Assembly (NCBI RefSeq): GCF_002902905.1
Contig: NZ_CP026124.1
Coordinates: 434,001-498,000, forward strand
DNA length: 64,000 bases
Direction of reading: 5' to 3'
Source: Achromobacter sp. AONIH1
GTDB lineage: Bacteria > Pseudomonadota > Gammaproteobacteria > Burkholderiales > Burkholderiaceae_B
Below, piece by piece: positions 59,165 to 64,000 of the stretch; within the stretch, counting starts at the first letter, position 1; every line of letters begins with the position of its first letter. The notes beneath the pieces were generated by a model. That model saw only the letters and a list, made by a program, of their open reading frames with translations. It was not told where the DNA came from and did not search any database. The position numbers and the translations under genes are program-made.

Positions 59165-59725
59165 ATGAACATCGCCGCGATCTCGCCCGTGCCCCGCGTC
59201 GCCGCCCCGTATCCGGCGCGCATCCCCCTGCTGGACGACACCCGCCCGGTCTGGGAAACCGAATTCACCGCCCGCCAGGCGCAACGCGCCGCGCAGTTGC
59301 GGGCGGGCCGCAATGCGCAGCCCGTCTCCCATGCACGCCTCGCGGACGTCCCGGCAAGCGACGGGCGCGCGGCCACGGCCATCGCGCCACGCGCGCCCGC
59401 CCTCGCCGCCCCGACCGCACAACCCGCAGTCGATGTCGACCTGCTGCGCGACCAGCACGCGGATTTCCGCATGCGCCGGGCCATCGACGACTTCATCGCC
59501 GCCCCCGTCCAGCCGTCCGCCAATGGCACACAGGACCTGGGCACCATCGCCGGCCTGACGCCGCTGCAACCCTACCGCGTCGCCATGGGCAATCCGCAGG
59601 TCCAGGAATTGCAGACGGCCGTGGCATTGAAGGCCGCCGGCCTGGGCATCCCGAAGGTCGCCAACATCGGCCCCGTCGAGAACGCCACCGACAACGCGCG
59701 CTACCGTCCAGGCGCGCGGACCTAG
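59165..59725 (+). CDS. Hypothetical protein, Ala/Pro/Arg-rich
   Basis: A 186-residue protein without signal peptide or membrane segment that I cannot assign. The N-terminal part has ARIPLLDDTRPVWETEFTAR and is followed by a low-complexity Ala/Arg/Pro region. Around residues 95-110 a helical stretch (DVDLLRDQHADFRMRRAIDDFIA) appears. The end is GLTPLQPYRVAMGNPQVQELQTAVALKAAGLGIPKVANIGPVENATDNARYRPG, which looks folded. Codon use is normal for the genome. It ends before the bidirectional terminator at 59811. It could be a lineage-specific gene. Confidence 0.6.
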   Translation: MNIAAISPVPRVAAPYPARIPLLDDTRPVWETEFTARQAQRAAQLRAGRNAQPVSHARLADVPASDGRAATAIAPRAPALAAPTAQPAVDVDLLRDQHADFRMRRAIDDFIAAPVQPSANGTQDLGTIAGLTPLQPYRVAMGNPQVQELQTAVALKAAGLGIPKVANIGPVENATDNARYRPGART

Positions 59726-59810
59726 TCGCCGCCCCTGGCCCTGGCCGCAACGGGTCGGCCGCGGCGAGGCGGGTGAACGCCTGGCCCGTCATCGCACAAC
59801 AAGACGCATG

Positions 59811-59841
59811 AAAAAAGCCACCCGCGAAGGGTGGCTTTTTT
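59811..59841. terminator. Bidirectional intrinsic terminator
   Basis: AAAAAAGCCACCC, five loop bases, GGGTGGCTTTTTT. The symmetrical A- and T-runs give an intrinsic terminator on both strands, between the hypothetical gene and the convergent DUF3100 gene. Confidence 0.92.
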
Positions 59842-59861
59842 CATCGAGGCAAAGCGCCGCG

Positions 59862-61199
59862 TCAGTGGAAGAACTCGGCGATCATCGTCGCGCCCAGGAA
59901 GGTACCGGCGTTGGCGGCCAGCGACACGACCACGATCTTCCAGCCCAGCTTGCGGAAGGCGGGCAGGTCCTTGAGGATGGACAGGCCGGCCATCGCCAGG
60001 ATCACCGTGGTGAAGGGCAGGAAGTTGACCTTGCCCACCAGCGCGATGATCTGCTCGGAGTACGGCAGCACGCCGGGGCAGCCGGCGGTCATGGCCAGCA
60101 CCGACAGCACGAACACGGCCGGCAGCTTGGGGATCACGCGCAGCAGCAGGTCGGTCAGCACCACCAGCGCCAGGATGATGAGCATGCCCGGCAGCGCGTC
60201 CAGGATCGGCACCTTGTAGCCGAACTGGTTGCCCACCAGCGCGAACAGGCCGCAGACCGCATAGGCGGTGAGGCGATCGCCGAAGCCCAGCTTGGAGCCG
60301 TGGGCGGGCGTCTCGTCGGCCACGGCATCGGCGGCGACGGCCTCGTCGGCCTTGGCGCGCGAGAAACGGCCCAGCACCGGCTCGAGCTTGCCGTACAGCC
60401 AGATGGTGGTCGGCAGCGAGATGAACAGCGTGAAATACACGCCCACGACGGTGGTGAGCAGGTTGGCGGCGGCGGCCAGCGCGGCCACCTGGTGCGCCAT
60501 TTCCGGGGTCTGCTGCGAGGCGATGGCGCCCACGCCGGCGGCCATCATGCTGCCCGAGCCCACGCCCGCGCCCATGGCCAGCGAACGCGGATCGAAGATG
60601 TTCAGGCTGGTGATGAAGCCGGCCAGCAGCGCCACGAACAGCGCGCCGATCACGGTGCCGGTGATGTACTCGGCCATCACGCCTCGGCCTTCCGGCGAGT
60701 TCATGCCGTAGCGCTCGCCGATGATGGCCAGGCTGGGCTCGCGGCCCACCGAGAAGGTGGCGCCGATGGCCTCGCGCTTGATGCCCAGCAGCAGCGCCAG
60801 CGGCAGGCCCACGGCCATGGTGCCGAAGAAGTGGCCGAACTCCTGGAACACCAGGGCCCAGCCGGCTTCGCGCACCTGAGGCAGCGCGCCGCCCACCATC
60901 AGGCCGAGCTTGGCCAGGAAGGGCAGCAGCGCGTATTGCAGATAGCCGCTGATGCGCGTCTGCATGGCGGTGTCCACGCCGGCGCCGGCGGGCAGGCGCT
61001 GGCCCAGGGCCGCGACCACCGCGCCGATGAAGATGGCCCAGAGCATGGGCTGCAGCACGATCTTGCCCGGACCGACCGCGAAGGTCATGCTGCCAATGGC
61101 CTCGGAAATGAGCACCACCATCAGGATGACGACAAGCATGCGGATGCGGCTGGACAGCGACATCGAAGGCGCGGCCAGGCTGGCGCTGGCGTGAGACAT
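59862..61199 (-). CDS. DUF3100-family membrane protein
   Basis: A 445-residue polytopic protein with ten or more hydrophobic segments. It looks like the DUF3100 family, with AEYITGTVIGALFVALLAGF and an internal two-fold layout reminiscent of dicarboxylate or glutamate symporters (MGAGVGSGSMMAAGVGAI). I chose the ATG at 61199. The longer frame to 61541 has no membrane-protein character before it. The LysR gene at 61513 is divergent and is the likely regulator. A role as carrier for a small acid is probable, but the substrate is unknown. Confidence 0.82.
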   Translation of the reverse strand: MSHASASLAAPSMSLSSRIRMLVVILMVVLISEAIGSMTFAVGPGKIVLQPMLWAIFIGAVVAALGQRLPAGAGVDTAMQTRISGYLQYALLPFLAKLGLMVGGALPQVREAGWALVFQEFGHFFGTMAVGLPLALLLGIKREAIGATFSVGREPSLAIIGERYGMNSPEGRGVMAEYITGTVIGALFVALLAGFITSLNIFDPRSLAMGAGVGSGSMMAAGVGAIASQQTPEMAHQVAALAAAANLLTTVVGVYFTLFISLPTTIWLYGKLEPVLGRFSRAKADEAVAADAVADETPAHGSKLGFGDRLTAYAVCGLFALVGNQFGYKVPILDALPGMLIILALVVLTDLLLRVIPKLPAVFVLSVLAMTAGCPGVLPYSEQIIALVGKVNFLPFTTVILAMAGLSILKDLPAFRKLGWKIVVVSLAANAGTFLGATMIAEFFH

Positions 61200-61512
61200 G
61201 GGATTCCCCTGGAGTACGTGAGTAGCTATTGGAAGAAAGCGGGCGGATCCGCGCGCGCATCCGCCGGCATCCGCCGCGTCCTCCCGGGACGCGCGCGAAC
61301 GCGCAGGGGCGATTTTCGCCCCGCCCCCACCCCGCAACCATGACATCGCCCGCGCAGAAACGTTGCGTAAAATGCAACGGTTGGGTGCTTCCTGGGAATT
61401 TCTTGCATGAACAGCCAGAAAGCCTGGGTAAACCCTTAAAAGAAGTGTGGGTTTGCCGCCGCAATCCCACCCTGTCACCGCCCGCCGCCCCGCTCTTGCA
61501 TCTGGATCCCCC
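61200..61512. other. Divergent control region, DUF3100 and LysR genes
   Basis: A 313-bp gap with no gene. It contains the dyad at 61361-61379. The frames crossing it are proline- and arginine-rich shadows. Confidence 0.5.
61361..61379. promoter_or_regulatory. Candidate LysR operator
   Basis: CGTTGCGTAAAATGCAACG has perfect 6-bp inverted arms (CGTTGC/GCAACG) around seven AT-rich bases, in the gap between the DUF3100 gene and its divergent LysR gene. Confidence 0.55.
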
Positions 61513-62448
61513 ATGGACGAAACCCTGGACGCCCGCCGCACCCACTATTTCATGCAGGTCATGAGCCGAGGCTCGGTGCGCGGCGCGGCCGAGCTGCTGG
61601 ACATGGACCCCTCCGCCGTCAGCCGGGCCATCGCCGCGCTGGAGCGCGATTGCGGCATGGCCCTGTTCGAGCGGCGCGGACGCGGCCTGGTGCCGACCGA
61701 CGCCGGCCACATGCTGGCGCGCTACGTGAAACGGCAGCAGGACATCCAGGACAGCTTCTTCTCCGAGATCGACAGCCTGCGCAAGGCCGAGCGCGGCCAT
61801 ATCGACCTGGTGCTGGGCGAGGGCTTCGTGGAAATGATGTTCGACCGCGTGCTGCCGGGCTACTGGCGCAGCCATCCCGAGGTCACGCTGGACATCGACG
61901 TGGCGCGCACCTCCGAGATCGCGCAGCGCATCATCGACGACCAGGCCTATATCGGCCTGGTGTTCCAGCCGCCCAACGACGCGCGGCTGCGCACGCATTA
62001 CTCGCGGCCCGAGCCCATCCGCGCCATCGTGCGCGACGACCATCCGCTCACCCGCCTGCGCCGGCCGCTGCTGCTGACCGATCTGGCCGACTATCCCGGC
62101 GCCGCCATGCAGGAAGGCTTCGGCGTGCGCCAGCACATCCAGGCCGCCGAGATCAGCGAACAGGTGCGGCTGCGCAATGTGCTGACCACCTCGTCCTTCA
62201 AGGCGCTGTGGCAGTTCGCCGCCACCGGCATCGGCTACGCGCTGACTCCGCCCATCGCCGTCACCGCCGACCTGCGCGCGCAGCGCCTGGCCAGCCTGCC
62301 GCTGTCCAATCCGATCCTGAACCAGGGCAGCCTGCAGGTGCTGAGCCGGGCCGGCCGCCATGTGTCCCCGGCCGCGCGGGAGCTGCTGGACCATATCGTG
62401 CGCGGCATTGCCCTGCCGGACGGCGCGACATCTGCTACGCCCGATTGA
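61513..62448 (+). CDS. LysR-family transcriptional regulator
   Basis: A 311-residue LysR regulator. The helix-turn-helix covers about residues 8-65 (RRTHYFMQVMSRGSVRGAAELLDMDPSAVSRAIAALERDCGMALFERRGRGL). The effector domain follows with VLGEGFVEMMFDRVLPGYWRSHPEVTLDIDVARTSEIAQRI. The ATG at 61513 is followed directly by the family fold. It is divergent from the DUF3100 gene. The effector is unknown. Confidence 0.93.
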   Translation: MDETLDARRTHYFMQVMSRGSVRGAAELLDMDPSAVSRAIAALERDCGMALFERRGRGLVPTDAGHMLARYVKRQQDIQDSFFSEIDSLRKAERGHIDLVLGEGFVEMMFDRVLPGYWRSHPEVTLDIDVARTSEIAQRIIDDQAYIGLVFQPPNDARLRTHYSRPEPIRAIVRDDHPLTRLRRPLLLTDLADYPGAAMQEGFGVRQHIQAAEISEQVRLRNVLTTSSFKALWQFAATGIGYALTPPIAVTADLRAQRLASLPLSNPILNQGSLQVLSRAGRHVSPAARELLDHIVRGIALPDGATSATPD

Positions 62449-62521
62449 GCCGCAGCTGCGCCTGCCACGCGGCGCCACGCCGGCCTACATTGCCTGGACG
62501 ACATCACGACAGGAGCAGGGC

Positions 62522-62713
62522 ATGCGGGCTTTCTTGCGCACGGTCAAGACCGTGTTGTGGGGGTTTCTCGGAATACGCCGCCGGCGCGATTACGATGCCG
62601 ACATCGCGGGCAACAAGCCCGGCCACGTCATCGCGACGGGGCTGTTGATGGCGGCCGTGCTGGTGACGCTGCTGGTGGCGGCCGCCCGCTGGGCGGTGCG
62701 CGCGGCGCTGTGA
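62522..62713 (+). CDS. DUF2970-domain small membrane protein
   Basis: A 63-residue protein. The pattern LRTVKTVLWGFLGIRRRRDYDADIAGNKPGHVIATGLLMAAVLVTLLVAAARWAV matches DUF2970, a betaproteobacterial family with one C-terminal membrane segment (residues about 38-58). The ATG at 62522 follows AGGAGCAGG. The function is unknown. Confidence 0.85.
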   Translation: MRAFLRTVKTVLWGFLGIRRRRDYDADIAGNKPGHVIATGLLMAAVLVTLLVAAARWAVRAAL

Positions 62714-62957
62714 AATCCGGCGGTCAGCCGGTACGTGACCCCGCGCTGCAAGCCCAGGCTGGAACCGGCGCCTGCCGCCACTGCGGCCGTGCCGGCGCGC
62801 GCCCGGTCATATGCTTATCGCCCGCATGACCTTATTACCAGAATGACTTAGACGCTCATCGTGGCTGCCTGCTACGGTTATGAATCCTCCCGTGGACGCG
62901 CCGCGCCCGGCGCTCCGGCAGGACACCAAGAACCGAAAGACTTCAAGGGCAGTAGAC

Positions 62958-64000
62958 ATGTACGTGTATGACCCGGTCGACCAGCAGCTCGTCGAGCAGC
63001 GCGTGGCGCAGTTTTCGGACCAGACGCGCCGCTTCCTGGACGGCCAGCTCACCGAAGACGAATTCCGCGTGCTGCGCCTGCAGAACGGCCTGTACATCCA
63101 GCGCCACGCGCCCATGCTGCGCGTGGCCATCCCCTACGGCATCCTGGCCTCGCGCCAGCTGCGCACGCTGGCGCACATCGCCCGCAAGTGGGATCGCGGC
63201 TACGGCCATTTCAGCACCCGCCAGAACATCCAGTTCAACTGGCCCAAGCTCGAGGACGTGCCCGAGATCCTGGCCGAGCTGGCCACGGTGCAGATGCACG
63301 CCATCCAGACCAGCGGCAACTGCATCCGCAACACCACCACCGACCACTTCGCCGGCATCGCGCCCGATGAGCTGGTGAACCCGCTGGTGTGGTGCGAGAT
63401 CATCCGCCAGTGGTCCACGCTGCATCCGGAATTCGCCTTCCTGCCGCGCAAGTTCAAGATCGCCGTGAGCGGCGCCGTGCAGGACCGCGCCGCCGTCGGC
63501 GTGCACGACATCGGCCTGCAGGCGGTCGAGCGCGACGGCAAGCTGGGCTTTCGCGTCTGGATCGGCGGCGGCATGGGCCGCACGCCCATCGTCGGCAAGC
63601 TGATCAACCCCTTCGTCGAATGGCAGGACCTGCTGACCTACCTGCAGGCCGCGCTGCGCGTCTACAACCTGCATGGCCGCCGTGACAACAAATACAAGGC
63701 GCGCATCAAGATCCTGGTCAAGGACCTGACGCCCGAGGTGTACGCGCAACAGGTCGACGAGGAATGGCAGACCATCAAGGGCGGCCCGGACACCATCAGC
63801 CAGGCCTTCGTCGACCAGATCGCCGGCCGCTTCGTCTGGCCGCAATATGATCCGGCGGCCAGGGACGAGCCCGATCATTCGGCCGAGCTGGCCGCCGCCG
63901 ACAAGCGTTACGCGCGCTGGCTGCGCACCAACGTGCACGCGCACAAGGTGCCCGGCTACGCCGCCGTCACCGTCTCGCTCAAGGCCACCGGCGTGCCGCC
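62958..64000 (+). CDS. cysI: Nitrite/sulfite reductase hemoprotein, N-terminal part
   Basis: The first 347 residues of a siroheme/4Fe-4S reductase. The gene runs off the right edge. N-terminal features are FRVLRLQNGLYIQRHAPMLRVAIPYGILASRQLRTLAHIARKW, GYGHFSTRQNIQFNWPKLEDVPEILAEL and TSGNCIRNTTTDHFAG, and VWIGGGMGRTPIVGKL belongs to the first half-site. This is the form that reduces sulfite to sulfide for cysteine in this group. The cluster-binding cysteines lie beyond the edge. A conventional role in assimilation is likely. Confidence 0.93.
   Translation, partial: MYVYDPVDQQLVEQRVAQFSDQTRRFLDGQLTEDEFRVLRLQNGLYIQRHAPMLRVAIPYGILASRQLRTLAHIARKWDRGYGHFSTRQNIQFNWPKLEDVPEILAELATVQMHAIQTSGNCIRNTTTDHFAGIAPDELVNPLVWCEIIRQWSTLHPEFAFLPRKFKIAVSGAVQDRAAVGVHDIGLQAVERDGKLGFRVWIGGGMGRTPIVGKLINPFVEWQDLLTYLQAALRVYNLHGRRDNKYKARIKILVKDLTPEVYAQQVDEEWQTIKGGPDTISQAFVDQIAGRFVWPQYDPAARDEPDHSAELAAADKRYARWLRTNVHAHKVPGYAAVTVSLKATGVP

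Noticed and set aside
59722..62478. A 918-codon minus-strand frame spanning the LysR and DUF3100 genes
   Set aside because: It contains two unrelated shadow regions and no recognisable domain. The genes in the other frames have full family features.

Overview
The window is high-GC, gene-dense DNA from a betaproteobacterium, most likely an Alcaligenaceae member close to Achromobacter or Bordetella. The reasons are a Bug/TctC-type periplasmic receptor beside Gram-negative trimeric porins, a DUF2970 protein, a PcaR-type IclR regulator and the general style of catabolic clusters under LysR, GntR and IclR control. This placement rests on family content, not on a database search. I see no rRNA, tRNA, CRISPR array, prophage or insertion sequence.

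Layout. 1-11 kb is mostly core: the end of a luciferase-like monooxygenase, ilvD, AraC and LysR regulators, an acetyltransferase/MFS pair, queC and ppc. 10.8-24 kb is a catabolic region. It has a GntR regulator, porin 1, two VOC proteins, a 2-hydroxyacid dehydrogenase, an FAH-family hydrolase, an alpha/beta hydrolase, a DapA-family lyase, a RutE-like reductase, a TctC receptor, a LysR regulator, porin 2 and an LVIVD beta-propeller. Three operators with identical architecture precede porin 1, the FAH gene and porin 2, and tie the region together. 24-28.7 kb is an iron-uptake unit (Fur box, ECF sigma factor, FecR, TonB-dependent receptor).

28.9-37.4 kb holds a 3-hydroxyacyl-CoA dehydrogenase/AtoE/SDR operon and a beta-ketoadipate operon (catI, catJ, catC, a YciI protein, catD, a cyclase-family protein) around a PcaR-like IclR gene. 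Both operons are preceded by a pair of related 15-bp sites at the same 19-bp spacing. 37.5-42 kb has small secreted proteins, a beta-carbonic anhydrase, an M48 protease and a broken PIN-domain toxin gene. 42-46.6 kb encodes a three-subunit flavocytochrome dehydrogenase of the fructose/glucose/sorbitol type and a FrnE-like protein.

46.7-57.3 kb is a second catabolic unit: GntR regulator, SDR, complete branched-chain-amino-acid-type ABC transporter, two more SDRs, a 3-ketosteroid-dehydrogenase-like flavoprotein and a GST. 57.4-59.8 kb contains poorly conserved small genes, two of them visibly less GC-rich than their surroundings. 59.8-64 kb has a DUF3100 membrane protein with a divergent LysR gene, a DUF2970 protein and the start of a nitrite/sulfite reductase gene that runs off the window.

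The most interesting material is regulatory and metabolic: two sets of repeated operators that define small regulons, and two catabolic clusters whose gene combinations do not match a pathway I can name.
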